DNA from: Geodermatophilus sabuli
GTDB lineage: Bacteria > Actinomycetota > Actinomycetes > Mycobacteriales > Geodermatophilaceae
NCBI RefSeq assembly: GCF_900215145.1
Contig: NZ_OBDO01000006.1
Coordinates: forward strand, 1 to 64,000
DNA: 64,000 nt
Direction: 5' to 3'
A model generated the notes under the pieces. That model saw only the letters and a list, made by a program, of their open reading frames with translations, had not been told where the DNA came from and made no database searches. Below, piece by piece: positions 8,250 to 16,345 of this stretch (its first letter is position 1; every line of letters begins with the position of its first letter). The translations under genes were made by a program, and so were the position numbers.

Positions 8250-9321
8250 CGCCGGCGCCCCACCTCCGCCGCGCGACCCTGGCCACTCGGCGCAGCAGCA
8301 GGATCGTCCCCCAGGCCACCGCCCGAACGGTGGGCTGCAGGGCCCGGATGCGCACGTCGGGACGGTTGCCCGTCGCGTACTCGGCCTTGTACGACTCGTC
8401 ACCGCGGAGCAGGTCGTACTCCGCGCGGCCCTCCTCCGCGGCGACGAGCATGGCCTGGCACATGACCGTCCGGCCGGGGGAGTGGCCACCATCGGGGCGG
8501 AACCCGCTCTGGTAGCTGTACGCCCGGTCGCCCATCATCAGGACGTACTCGAGGGCGATGTCGTCCGTGGCGGTCGACAGACGACACACCCGGGCCATGC
8601 CTGCAGCGGCCAGGCGGGTCACCGCGGTGACGTGGAAGGTGCGCAGCGCCGGGGTGGAGAAGACGACCGACTCGCACTGGAACCGGGCGTTGTGCATGTC
8701 CATGAGGGACTCCACCAGGGCCCCCACCTGGTCGGGGTCGTCCACGACGGAGAACCCGCCCCCAGCCCGCTGCGCCGACTTGAGGCCCCGTGCGCAGCGG
8801 CGGCGCAGACGAGCCCGCACCGCGTCGGCCTCCTCACCCCTCAAGGCCACGACGGGCACCGACTCCACCTCGGATCGGTGCGGGAGGCACCGGGGCAGCC
8901 GGAGCTCGTCCCGCAGCGCCCGCGCCAGGGCCCCGTCCGCGGCCAGCCCCTCCAGGTCGGCCGCGTCCCAGCGCAACGACCGTGCCAGGTACCGCGCGAC
9001 CGCGGCCGCGACGGCGCCCCGATCGGCAGGGAGGGCCACGACGTCGAGGTGGTCGGCACCCAGCTTGTCCGTTCCGGCGCAGCGGACCGTCCGTCGGCCT
9101 CGCGGCCCCCGCACGAGCTCGAGGGGGAACAGGCCGGCCTCCGGTTCACCGGGACGGCGCACCGCCACGACCCGCACGGACCGGGACAGCTCTGGCTGCT
9201 CGGCGAGGGCGGAGAACCACTCCCACGCGAGGAAGGGGGTGCTGACGCCACCGGCGGCCTGCAGCCGCCGCCACATCGGAGCCAGCTCCGGTGCACACAG
9301 CCGGAGAACGGCGACGGACAT
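8236..9321 (-). CDS. GNAT/FemAB-like acyltransferase, first gene of glycan module
   Basis: A 361-residue protein of the acetyltransferase-6 type: an N-terminal TPFLAWEWFSALAEQ motif, which marks CelD/FemAB-like proteins, and a C-terminal GMARVCRLSTATDDIALEYVL segment followed by YSYQSGFRPDGGHSPG. It probably acylates or aminoacylates a cell-surface polymer. ATG 9321 is chosen; the frame extends to a TTG at 9369, but that only adds a twofold LRDTST repeat coded by a tandem DNA duplication. It is translationally coupled to the flippase. No SD is seen before 9321. Confidence 0.78.
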   Translation of the reverse strand: MSVAVLRLCAPELAPMWRRLQAAGGVSTPFLAWEWFSALAEQPELSRSVRVVAVRRPGEPEAGLFPLELVRGPRGRRTVRCAGTDKLGADHLDVVALPADRGAVAAAVARYLARSLRWDAADLEGLAADGALARALRDELRLPRCLPHRSEVESVPVVALRGEEADAVRARLRRRCARGLKSAQRAGGGFSVVDDPDQVGALVESLMDMHNARFQCESVVFSTPALRTFHVTAVTRLAAAGMARVCRLSTATDDIALEYVLMMGDRAYSYQSGFRPDGGHSPGRTVMCQAMLVAAEEGRAEYDLLRGDESYKAEYATGNRPDVRIRALQPTVRAVAWGTILLLRRVARVARRRWGAGDGGH

Positions 9322-9327
9322 GGGTTC

Positions 9328-9369
9328 GGTCGACGTGTCCCGCAGCAAGGTCGACGTGTCCCGCAACAA
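9328..9369. repeat. 21-bp tandem duplication upstream of an acyltransferase gene
   Basis: Two adjacent 21-bp copies (9328-9348 and 9349-9369) differ at one base, each beginning GGTCGACGTGTCCCGCA and holding the palindrome GTCGAC. They lie directly before the proposed start at 9321 on the minus strand. They may be a protein-binding site or a neutral duplication. Confidence 0.75.
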
Positions 9370-9544
9370 GAGAGCCCCCCCGTGGACGTCGTCCCCGGTG
9401 ACGACGGCGCGGAGCTCCCCTCCTCCCGGTGGAACCCCGCGTTGCAGTCTGTCAGCCGGGAGCGCCCCTCGAACAGGCCCCGGCGAGCCGGGTCACCCGA
9501 AGGAACGAGCCTGACGAGCGGCGCGGCACAGTGGAATCGGGGGC

Positions 9545-9883
9545 TCAGATCATCTTGCGCAGCCGCAGCAGGTCGCGCAGCCCGGCCTCGAGCTTGATCC
9601 GGCCCGTCGCCCACGCCGGACCGAAGGAGAGCTGGCCGTCGGTGAGGGCGACCAGGTCGTCGCTGGTCATCGTCAGCCGGATGTCGGCCTTCTCCAGGGA
9701 CTGGTCCTCCGGCTCGGCGCGCAGCTCGTGGACCGTGCCGCGGGCCAGCCGTCCCCGGACGATCTGGCCGAGGTCGGGGATCCGGCAGGACAGACTGCGG
9801 TCGAGGCCCTCGGCGGCCGGGTTGGCCGCGAGATCTCCGAGGATGCCCTTGAGGGCGGTCATGCACTGCTCCATCGTGGCCAC
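9545..9883 (-). CDS. SCP2 sterol-binding domain protein
   Basis: A 112-residue single-domain protein with the SCP2 pattern (LDRSLSCRIPDL, LRLTMTSDDLVALTDG-like stretch, FGPAWATGRIKLEAGLRDLLRLRKMI). SCP2 domains bind lipids in a hydrophobic tunnel. In high-GC actinomycetes a gene of this type commonly sits beside tlyA. GTG 9883 is preceded by GGAGG at 9 nt, which decides for it over ATG 9874. It is divergent from the tlyA operon, with about 190 bases between. Confidence 0.85.
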   Translation of the reverse strand: MATMEQCMTALKGILGDLAANPAAEGLDRSLSCRIPDLGQIVRGRLARGTVHELRAEPEDQSLEKADIRLTMTSDDLVALTDGQLSFGPAWATGRIKLEAGLRDLLRLRKMI

Positions 9884-9921
9884 GCCGGCGTGCCTCCATC
9901 GCGCGAGGGGATCGGGCGGGC

Positions 9922-9927
9922 GAACGC
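9922..9927 (-). promoter_or_regulatory. putative -10 box of the SCP2 gene
   Basis: TAGCGT on the minus strand lies 38 nt before GTG 9883, leaving room for a short 5' leader that contains the GGAGG site. Confidence 0.35.
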
Positions 9928-9968
9928 TATCCCCCCGTCCACGACCCGTGCCCGTCGTCCCCGGCCGG

Positions 9969-9974
9969 TAATCT
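9969..9974 (+). promoter_or_regulatory. putative -10 box of the tlyA-nadK-recN operon
   Basis: TAATCT stands out in GC-rich sequence and would start transcription near 9981, about 95 nt ahead of the first gene at 10076. The next three genes (tlyA, nadK, recN) have no gap large enough for an obvious promoter. Confidence 0.35.
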
Positions 9975-10075
9975 CGCGGCCGGGACGTACCGCCGGCCGG
10001 CACGCGCCGTCGGCAGTGCGTCGACCGCGCCGGCGCAGCAGCGCACCGCGCACCCACCCTCCCGAGAGGCGAGTG

Positions 10076-10366
10076 ATGACCGAGCCGAGCCGACCGCGAC
10101 CGGTGCCCGGTCCGCCGCGTCCCGGCCTGCGCCCGGCGCCGGTGCCCGGCCCGCCTGCCCCGGCCGCTCCGCCGGCGGCCAGGAGCGCGGAACCGGAGGC
10201 GGTCAGGGGCGCGGAGCCGGAGGGTCCGGAGGCGGCCGGCGCGCCCACCACGCAGGGCGATGCCTTCGCCGGCCTCGCGGAGCGGCCGCTCGCCGAGCAC
10301 GTGGCCGCCTTCGAGGCCGAGCACGCCCGGCTGCAGCGCGAGCTCGCCACGATCGACCAGCTCTGA
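10076..10366 (+). CDS. small Pro-rich protein before tlyA (Rv1693 position)
   Basis: 96 residues: a Pro/Arg/Ala-rich disordered first half, then a helical end (LAEHVAAFEAEHARLQRELATIDQL) that looks like a short coiled coil. Function unknown. Mycobacteria also have a small uncharacterised protein between the HAD gene and tlyA. ATG 10076 follows GAGAGGCGAGTG, and its TGA shares one base with the tlyA ATG (TGATG), implying coupled translation. Confidence 0.75.
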   Translation: MTEPSRPRPVPGPPRPGLRPAPVPGPPAPAAPPAARSAEPEAVRGAEPEGPEAAGAPTTQGDAFAGLAERPLAEHVAAFEAEHARLQRELATIDQL

Positions 10367-11163
10367 TGGTCCGCCGCAGCCGGCTCGACGCGGAGCTCGT
10401 GCGGCGCGGGCTGGCCCGGTCCCGCGAACACGCCGTCGCGCTGATCCACGACGGCCGGGTCGCCGTCTCCGGGCGCGCGGCCACCAAGCCCGCCACGGGT
10501 GTGGGCCCCGACACCCCCGTCGTCGTCCGGACCGACCCCGACGAGCCGAGCTGGGTGTCCCGGGGGGCGCACAAGCTGCTGGGGGCCCTCGAGGCGTTCC
10601 CGGTCCCGGTGGAGGGCCGGCGGGCGCTCGACGCGGGGGCCTCGACCGGTGGCTTCACCGAGGTGCTGCTGCGCCGCGGCGCCCGGGAGGTGGTCGCTGT
10701 CGACGTCGGGTACGGCGAGCTGGCCTGGTCGCTACGAACCGACGACCGCGTGACGGTGCTCGAGCGGACCAACGTGCGCTCCCTGACCCCGGAGCAGATC
10801 GGCGGCCCGGTCGACCTCGTCGTCGCCGACCTGTCGTTCATCTCGCTGCGGCTGGTGCTCCCCGCGCTCACCGCCTGCGCCAGGGGCGAGGCCGACCTGC
10901 TGCCCATGGTCAAGCCACAGTTCGAGGTGGGGCGGGAGCGGCTCGGCGCGGGAGGAGTCGTCCGCGACCCCGCCCATCGGCAGGACGCCGTCCTGGAGGT
11001 GGCCCGGGCCGCGGCCACCCTCGGCTGGGGCACCGCCGGCGTGGTCGCCAGCCCCCTGCCCGGGCCGGCCGGGAACGTCGAGTTCTTCCTGTGGCTGCGG
11101 CGTGACGCCGGCCCGCCGCGGGAGGACGACGTGCGCGGGGCCGTCGAGGAAGGACCATCGTGA
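10366..11163 (+). CDS. tlyA: TlyA family rRNA 2'-O-methyltransferase/hemolysin
   Basis: 265 residues. An S4 RNA-binding domain (RLDAELVRRGLARSREHAVALI, residues about 4-65) precedes a FtsJ-like methyltransferase domain with the SAM motif LDAGASTGGFTEVLL (about 86-100), VDVGYGEL and the ADLSFISLRLVLP block. TlyA 2'-O-methylates 16S C1409 and 23S C1920 (E. coli numbering), and loss gives capreomycin/viomycin resistance in mycobacteria. The length matches the family (about 268). The start shares an A with the upstream stop; the TGA lies in GTGA with a following micro-ORF. Confidence 0.95.
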   Translation: MVRRSRLDAELVRRGLARSREHAVALIHDGRVAVSGRAATKPATGVGPDTPVVVRTDPDEPSWVSRGAHKLLGALEAFPVPVEGRRALDAGASTGGFTEVLLRRGAREVVAVDVGYGELAWSLRTDDRVTVLERTNVRSLTPEQIGGPVDLVVADLSFISLRLVLPALTACARGEADLLPMVKPQFEVGRERLGAGGVVRDPAHRQDAVLEVARAAATLGWGTAGVVASPLPGPAGNVEFFLWLRRDAGPPREDDVRGAVEEGPS

Positions 11164-11210
11164 ACCATCGGCCCAACCCATCGACCGGTGTCACCGAGGA
11201 GGACCAGTGA
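11160..11210 (+). CDS. 16-codon micro-ORF between tlyA and nadK
   Basis: GTG 11160 overlaps the tlyA stop by 4 nt, behind AGGAAGGA, and reads VNHRPNPSTGVTEEDQ to a TGA at 11208-11210, itself overlapped by the next GTG. It is far too short for a domain. The sequence shows a tidy start, SD and stop, but translation is not proven. Its likeliest use is to carry terminating ribosomes from tlyA toward nadK; a chance reading is possible. Confidence 0.4.
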   Translation: MNHRPNPSTGVTEEDQ

Positions 11211-11287
11211 CCGATCCCGCGAGGTCAGGCCGGGACACCGGACGGCCCGGAACGCGACCGACCAGCACCGGCGAGGAGGCAGCGTGA
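11207..11287 (+). CDS. 26-codon micro-ORF leading into nadK
   Basis: GTG 11207 lies 4 nt after AGGAGG (11197-11202) and overlaps the 16-codon ORF by GTGA. It encodes a hydrophilic 26-residue peptide starting VTDPARSGRDTGRPGTRPTS, and its TGA overlaps the nadK GTG at 11284. The SD is strong and both ends have the 4-nt overlap used by real genes in this operon. No recognisable domain; a coupling peptide or a remnant gene are both possible. Confidence 0.45.
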   Translation: MTDPARSGRDTGRPGTRPTSTGEEAA

Positions 11288-12321
11288 CCGAGGTCAGCCC
11301 CGCGCTGTGGGCGCCCGGCGCGAGCCGGCACGTGCTGCTCACCGTGCACACCGGTCGGCAGGACATCGTCGAGCTCGCGTGCAGCTCGGCCGCCCGCCTG
11401 GCCAAGGCGGGCATCACCGTGCGCCTGCTGGAGAACGAGGCGCCCGATCTCGACATCGAGGGTGCGCACGTCGTCGCGGCCGACGCCGAGGCCGCCCGGG
11501 GCGCCGAGATCGTCATGGTCTTCGGGGGGGACGGCACCTTCCTGCGCGCCGCCGAGCTGGCCCGCTACAGCAACGCCGCGCTGATGGGCGTCAACCTGGG
11601 CCGGGTCGGCTTCCTCGCCGAGACCGAGCCGGAGGCGGTGGAGGAGACGCTGACCGCCATCGAGCGCTGCGAGTACTCGGTGGAGAAGCGGCTGGCCATC
11701 GAGGTCGACGTCCTGGACGACGCCGGCGCGGTGGTGGGCGGCACGTGGGCGCTCAACGAGGTCTCCGTGGAGAAGATGGAGCGCTCCCGGGTGCTCGACG
11801 TCGTGCTCGCGATCGACGGGCGCCCACTGACCAGCTTCGGCTGCGACGGGATCCTCTTCTCCACCCCCACCGGCTCCACGGCCTACGCGTTCTCCGCCGG
11901 CGGCCCCGTGGTCTGGCCCGACGTCGAGGCGATGCTCGTCGTGCCGTCGAACGCGCACGCGCTGTTCTCCCGGCCGCTGGTCACCTCACCGGACTCGGTG
12001 CTCACCGTGGTCATCCCCGCCGACGGCAACCGCGCGCGGGTCTCCGCCGACGGCCGCCGGGCGCTGGAGGTGCCCGAAGGAGGGCGGGTGGACGTGCGCC
12101 GGGCCGACCGTTCGGTGCGGATCGCCCGCGTGCACAAGGCCACCTTCGGGGACCGGCTCGTGGCCAAGTTCGGCCTCCCCGTCCGTGGCTTCCGGGACGC
12201 GCGCACGCACGACCCCGGCCACGAGCTCATCCCGACCCGCAACGTCCTGGCCCGCGGCATCGTCAGCGGGAACCCGGGGGAGGAGGACCGCGGTGGCGGC
12301 ACGGACGACGACGGCGCGTGA
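11284..12321 (+). CDS. nadK: NAD kinase
   Basis: A 345-residue ATP-NAD kinase making NADP. The GGDGTFLRAAELAR motif (residues about 82-95) is the conserved phosphate-binding GGDGT loop; NLGRVGFLAE, LNEVSVEK and FSTPTGSTAYAFSAGGP follow in family order. The N-terminus VLLTVHTGRQDIVELA matches mycobacterial PpnK. GTG 11284 has GAGGAGG upstream. The C-terminal end carries about 35 extra residues, partly because recN starts inside it. tlyA-nadK-recN is a conserved operon. Confidence 0.95.
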   Translation: MTEVSPALWAPGASRHVLLTVHTGRQDIVELACSSAARLAKAGITVRLLENEAPDLDIEGAHVVAADAEAARGAEIVMVFGGDGTFLRAAELARYSNAALMGVNLGRVGFLAETEPEAVEETLTAIERCEYSVEKRLAIEVDVLDDAGAVVGGTWALNEVSVEKMERSRVLDVVLAIDGRPLTSFGCDGILFSTPTGSTAYAFSAGGPVVWPDVEAMLVVPSNAHALFSRPLVTSPDSVLTVVIPADGNRARVSADGRRALEVPEGGRVDVRRADRSVRIARVHKATFGDRLVAKFGLPVRGFRDARTHDPGHELIPTRNVLARGIVSGNPGEEDRGGGTDDDGA

Positions 12322-14302
12322 ACCCCGCCGCAAGGCGGGCAAGGCCGCGGCCGTCCCGGTAGTCCCCCAGGTCACCGACCAGGGGGACCCGGTCCCCGGC
12401 GAGGCGGGGCCGGGTAGCGCGGCCGGGGAGCCGGGGCGGGTCCCCGGTCGCGCCGCACCCGCCGGCGCGGCGTCGGCGGATCCGTCGGCACCCGGCCGGC
12501 GCGGCCGGCTGACCGAGCTGCGCATCCGCGGTCTCGGCGCCATCGACGACGTGACCCTGGAGCTCGGCGACGGGCTGACCGTGGTCACCGGCGAGACCGG
12601 CGCCGGCAAGACGATGGTCGTCACCGGGCTCACCCTGCTGTTCGGCGGGCGCGCCGACCCTGGCCGGGTGCGGGCCAACGGCCGCGCCGGGGTCGAGGGC
12701 CGGCTGGCCCTGCCCCCGGACTCGCCGGTGTGGGAGCGCGCCGCGGACGCCGGCGCCGACCCGGACGACGACGGCAGCCTCATCCTCGCCCGGACGGTGA
12801 GCGCGGAAGGCCGGTCACGGGCGCACCTCGGCGGGCGCAGTGTCCCGGTGGGCGTCGTCGCCGAGCTGGCCGAGGGGCTGCTGGCGGTGCACGGGCAGAG
12901 CGACCAGCTGCGGCTGTCCCGCCCCGCCGAGCAGCGGCGGGCGCTGGACCGCTACGCCGGCGGCGACCACCTGGCGCTGCTGGACCGCTACCGGGAGGCG
13001 TACGCCCGCTGGCGACAGCTGGCCACCGACCTCGAACGCCGGCGCGGCCAGGCCCGCGAGCTCGCCCAGGCCGCCGACGTGCTGCGGCACGGGATCGAGG
13101 AGATCGAGGGCGTCGGTCCCCAGCCGGGTGAGGACCAGGAGCTCGACGCGCAGGCCCGGCGGCTCAGCGACGCCGACGCGCTGCGCGCCGCCGCCGACGA
13201 GGCCCGGATGGCCCTCGTCGGCGACGTGACCGGCGATCTCGGCGGGGAGGACCTGCCGCAGGACGCCAGCGCCGCGCTCGCCATCGCCGAGCGCGCCCTG
13301 GCCGCCTCCGACGACCCCACGCTGGTGATGCTGGCCCAGGACCTCTCCGACGCCGTCGCGGTCGTCTCCGACGTCGCCGGCCAGTTGGCGACGTACGTCG
13401 CCGACCTCGACGCCGACCCGGCGCGACTGGCCGAGGTGCTGGACCGGCGCGCGGCGATCACGGCGCTGGTCCGCAAGTACGCCGACGTGGGGGAGGGGGC
13501 CACCGGCGTGCTGGCGTGGGCGGAGGACGCCCGTCGGCGGCTGGCGGAGCTCGACGTCTCCGACGAGGCCCTCGAGGCGCTGGAGGCCGAGCGCGACGCC
13601 GCCCGCGCCGAGGTGGCCGACCTCGGTGCGCAGGTGTCGGCCGGCCGGCGGGCGGCCGCCGACGGGTTCGCCGCGGCGGTGGGCCGGGAGCTGGCCGGAC
13701 TGGCGATGAAGAGCGCGCGCGTCTCCTTCTCCGTCGACAGCGACCCCGACGCGCCCGGCCCGGAGGGCATCGACGAGGTGGCCCTGCTCATGGCCGCCCA
13801 TCCCGGGGCCCCGCCCCGGCCGGTGCACAAGGGCGCCTCCGGCGGTGAGCTCTCCCGCGTGATGCTCGCGATCGAGGTGGTGTTCGCGGGCGCGGACCCC
13901 GTGCCGGTCATGGTGTTCGACGAGGTCGACGCGGGCGTCGGCGGGCAGGCGGCCGGGGAGATCGGCCGGCGGCTGGCCCGGTTGGCCCGCCGGCACCAGG
14001 TCGTCGTCGTCACCCACCTGGCCCAGGTCGCGGCGTTCGCCGACACCCACCTGGTCGTCGACAAGTCCCCGGACACCGGCGCCGGCGTCACCGCCACCGA
14101 CATCCGTGCCGTCGACGGGGAGGACCGGGTGCGGGAGCTGGCTCGGATGCTGTCCGGGCTCACCGACAGCGACACCGGTCAGGCGCACGCCCGCGAGCTG
14201 CTGGCGGTGGCCGCCGAGGCCCGCGTCGCGGCACAGCGGCCGGCCCAGGACGTGGGCGCCGGTACCGGGGCGGGGCGGCCGGGCAGGCACCCGTCCGGGT
14301 GA
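12293..14302 (+). CDS. recN: DNA repair protein RecN
   Basis: A 669-residue SMC-like ATPase for double-strand break repair. Walker A is TGETGAGKTMV (residues about 100-110), followed by a Q-loop region with VHGQSDQLRLSRPAEQR, a coiled-coil middle, the ABC signature HKGASGGELSRVMLAIE and Walker B MVFDEVDAGVGG with VTHLAQVAAFAD. GTG 12293, 6 nt after AGGAGGACC, lies within nadK (29-nt overlap) and gives an Ala/Pro-rich tail of about 75 residues before the usual LTELRIRGLGAIDD beginning, so the protein is longer than typical (about 590). A later start is possible. Confidence 0.93.
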   Translation: MAARTTTAREPRRKAGKAAAVPVVPQVTDQGDPVPGEAGPGSAAGEPGRVPGRAAPAGAASADPSAPGRRGRLTELRIRGLGAIDDVTLELGDGLTVVTGETGAGKTMVVTGLTLLFGGRADPGRVRANGRAGVEGRLALPPDSPVWERAADAGADPDDDGSLILARTVSAEGRSRAHLGGRSVPVGVVAELAEGLLAVHGQSDQLRLSRPAEQRRALDRYAGGDHLALLDRYREAYARWRQLATDLERRRGQARELAQAADVLRHGIEEIEGVGPQPGEDQELDAQARRLSDADALRAAADEARMALVGDVTGDLGGEDLPQDASAALAIAERALAASDDPTLVMLAQDLSDAVAVVSDVAGQLATYVADLDADPARLAEVLDRRAAITALVRKYADVGEGATGVLAWAEDARRRLAELDVSDEALEALEAERDAARAEVADLGAQVSAGRRAAADGFAAAVGRELAGLAMKSARVSFSVDSDPDAPGPEGIDEVALLMAAHPGAPPRPVHKGASGGELSRVMLAIEVVFAGADPVPVMVFDEVDAGVGGQAAGEIGRRLARLARRHQVVVVTHLAQVAAFADTHLVVDKSPDTGAGVTATDIRAVDGEDRVRELARMLSGLTDSDTGQAHARELLAVAAEARVAAQRPAQDVGAGTGAGRPGRHPSG

Positions 14303-14441
14303 CCGTCCGGCCGCGGCGGTGCCCGGCCGGGGGACGGCGAGGAGTGGCGGGCCCGCGGGCGGGGTAGGCGTCGGTCGTGCGCAACCGATGCCTGGTCGGA
14401 GTCGACCACCCCACGGCCCGCCGGACCGGCGGTGCCGCCCG

Positions 14442-15158
14442 GTGAGCTGCTTCTCCTCTGCTGACGAGTCGGCGCACTACGGGTTCTCCGTCTGCATGCT
14501 CCTGCAGCACTACCGCCAGCAGCTGAACTGGGCGGAGGAGGGCGTGGTCGAGCTCGGCACCGGTGACGCCACCGCCATCGCCGACGTCGTGGCCGGGCTG
14601 CCGGAGCTGCGGGTGCGCAGCTTCGACATCAGCGCCCCGTCGGTGGCCCGGGCACGCGAGAACATCGCCGCCCGCGGCGTCGCCGACCGCTACACCGTCG
14701 AGCTCGGCGACTTCTTCGACGGCGCGGACTCCGCGGGCGCGCCCGCGGTCTCCACGGTGATCGCCAACCCGCCCTACATCCCGGCGCCGGACCGCGACAT
14801 CCTCATGCCGGAGCTGTGGGGCGGGGTGTACGGCAACGACCTCGTGCTGCAGCTGCTGAAGTCCGGCTACCGCAACGTCGTCGTCGCCGTCCCCAGCTAC
14901 TCCGACCCGGCCGGCACCGTGGCCACCGCCGGTGACCTGGGCTACCGGGTGGCCAACTTCCTGGCGATGGGGCTGGACTACGGCCCCTACAGTTCCGAGC
15001 CCAAGGTGCGCGAGCACATCCGGGCGATCTGCGCCGGGGGTCGCGGCTGGGCCGGGGACGACGAGTACATGGTCGCCGTCGCCCTCTTCACCCAGGACCC
15101 CGACATCCCCGGCGACCGGTCCACCCAGCTGCTCCGCGCGCTGCAACTGCAGGTCTGA
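14442..15158 (+). CDS. class I SAM-dependent methyltransferase with NPPY motif
   Basis: 238 residues. The SAM site VVELGTGDATAIADVV (about 30-45) and the catalytic-type motif IANPPYIPAP (about 107-116) place it with amino-group methyltransferases such as the HemK/PrmC glutamine or N6-adenine enzymes. Substrate unknown. It is short for PrmC and lacks that family's N-terminal helical domain, so it is not simply the release-factor enzyme. GTG 14442 fits the start of similarity; a 139-base gap separates it from recN. Confidence 0.75.
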   Translation: MSCFSSADESAHYGFSVCMLLQHYRQQLNWAEEGVVELGTGDATAIADVVAGLPELRVRSFDISAPSVARARENIAARGVADRYTVELGDFFDGADSAGAPAVSTVIANPPYIPAPDRDILMPELWGGVYGNDLVLQLLKSGYRNVVVAVPSYSDPAGTVATAGDLGYRVANFLAMGLDYGPYSSEPKVREHIRAICAGGRGWAGDDEYMVAVALFTQDPDIPGDRSTQLLRALQLQV

Positions 15159-15227
15159 GCGTCCTCCGGGGTGGCGGACGGGACGTCCCGGGCGGATCCG
15201 TCCCGGAACCCGGCCGGAGCCTGGGGG

Positions 15228-16181
15228 TCAGCGCCGCTTGGCGTACCCCGCCAGGCCGAACTGCAGCAGGGCCAGGCCGCGCTCGCCGCGGGCGCGCAGC
15301 TCGGCGGTGAGCTCCGGGCCGGTGACCCCGGCCAGCACCCGGTCGCGGGCCAGCTCGAGCAGCGCCGCGTACAGGGCCAGCACCGCGTGGGCGGCCAGCC
15401 CCGGGGCGAGCTCGCCGGGCTCGGCGCGGGTCTCCTCGGCGATCAGCTCGGCCAGCGCCGAGGTGAGCTGCCCCAGGATCTCGCGCTCGCGCACCTGCAG
15501 CGTGTGGCTGCCGCGGATGATCCGGGCCATCTCCGCCACGCCGGCCGCTGCCTCCGGCGCGCCCAGCCCGCTCATGGCCCGGACGACGAAGGTGCCGGCC
15601 GCCGCGGTCACCGACTCCCCGGCCGGCCGGGTGCGCACCGCGTCGAGCAGCGCGGCCCGCATCGGCGGGTCGGCCTCGAAGACCAGGCCCTCCTTGACCG
15701 GGAAGTGGTTGAACACCGTCTTCTCGACCACGCCCGCGCGCTGGGCGATCTCCACCACGCTGACCGCGTCGAAGCCGCGCTCGGCGAACAGCTCGGCGGC
15801 GGCGTCCACGATCGCCGCGCGCGTCTGCTGCCGGCGGCGCTCGCGCAGACCCGGGCCGCGCAGCGCGCGCCGGTTCCGCCGCCCGCCGCGGCCCGGGTCG
15901 GCCGGTGCTGCCGCGGTCGCAGCGGGGGCGGGCGCCGTGGCCCCGGGTAGCGGTGGCGCGGCGGTGTCCGTCCCCACGGCCTCGTCGGGGACCGGCAGGT
16001 CGCCGGCCACGGGCGGGCCGTCGGCCGGGGCGTCATCGGGCGGCGCGGTGCCCGCGAGGGGGACGCCGTCCCGGGTGTCGTCGGGGAGCGCACCGGCGGG
16101 CAGCGCGCCGCCCGCGGGCACGTCCTCGGTGGGCAGGTCGTCCTGGTGGGTCCGGTCGACCGCGTGCGCCCCTCGTGTCAC
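15228..16181 (-). CDS. TetR-family regulator with long disordered N-terminus
   Basis: 317 residues. The TetR HTH is at about residues 118-165 (RQQTRAAIVDAAAELFAERGF, VSVVEIAQRAGVVEKTVFNHFPVKEGLVF), followed by an all-helical ligand domain. About 110 residues of Pro/Ala/Asp-rich sequence precede the HTH, unusual for TetR proteins, which normally start 5-30 residues before it. GTG 16181 is supported by a TAGCGT box 7 nt upstream; an internal start nearer the HTH cannot be excluded. It is divergent from steA and may control it or itself. Confidence 0.82.
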   Translation of the reverse strand: MTRGAHAVDRTHQDDLPTEDVPAGGALPAGALPDDTRDGVPLAGTAPPDDAPADGPPVAGDLPVPDEAVGTDTAAPPLPGATAPAPAATAAAPADPGRGGRRNRRALRGPGLRERRRQQTRAAIVDAAAELFAERGFDAVSVVEIAQRAGVVEKTVFNHFPVKEGLVFEADPPMRAALLDAVRTRPAGESVTAAAGTFVVRAMSGLGAPEAAAGVAEMARIIRGSHTLQVREREILGQLTSALAELIAEETRAEPGELAPGLAAHAVLALYAALLELARDRVLAGVTGPELTAELRARGERGLALLQFGLAGYAKRR

Positions 16182-16188
16182 CCCGGCA

Positions 16189-16194
16189 ACGCTA
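16189..16194 (-). promoter_or_regulatory. leaderless -10 box of the TetR gene
   Basis: TAGCGT on the minus strand ends 7 nt before GTG 16181, as expected for a leaderless mRNA. It lies in the 164-base gap shared with steA, so autoregulation could touch both genes. Confidence 0.45.
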
Positions 16195-16345
16195 GCCAGC
16201 CGCCCTGCACGCTCCGGCGGCCCCGGTCGCGGCACCGCGCCCGGCGTGTCGCGCCTTCGTGGTGTCGGACACTCAGCGTGACGGAACGGTCGCCCCTGCG
16301 CGTCGGTGGACGGCCCGCCGGAGCGCCCGTGGGAGGGTGTAGGCC

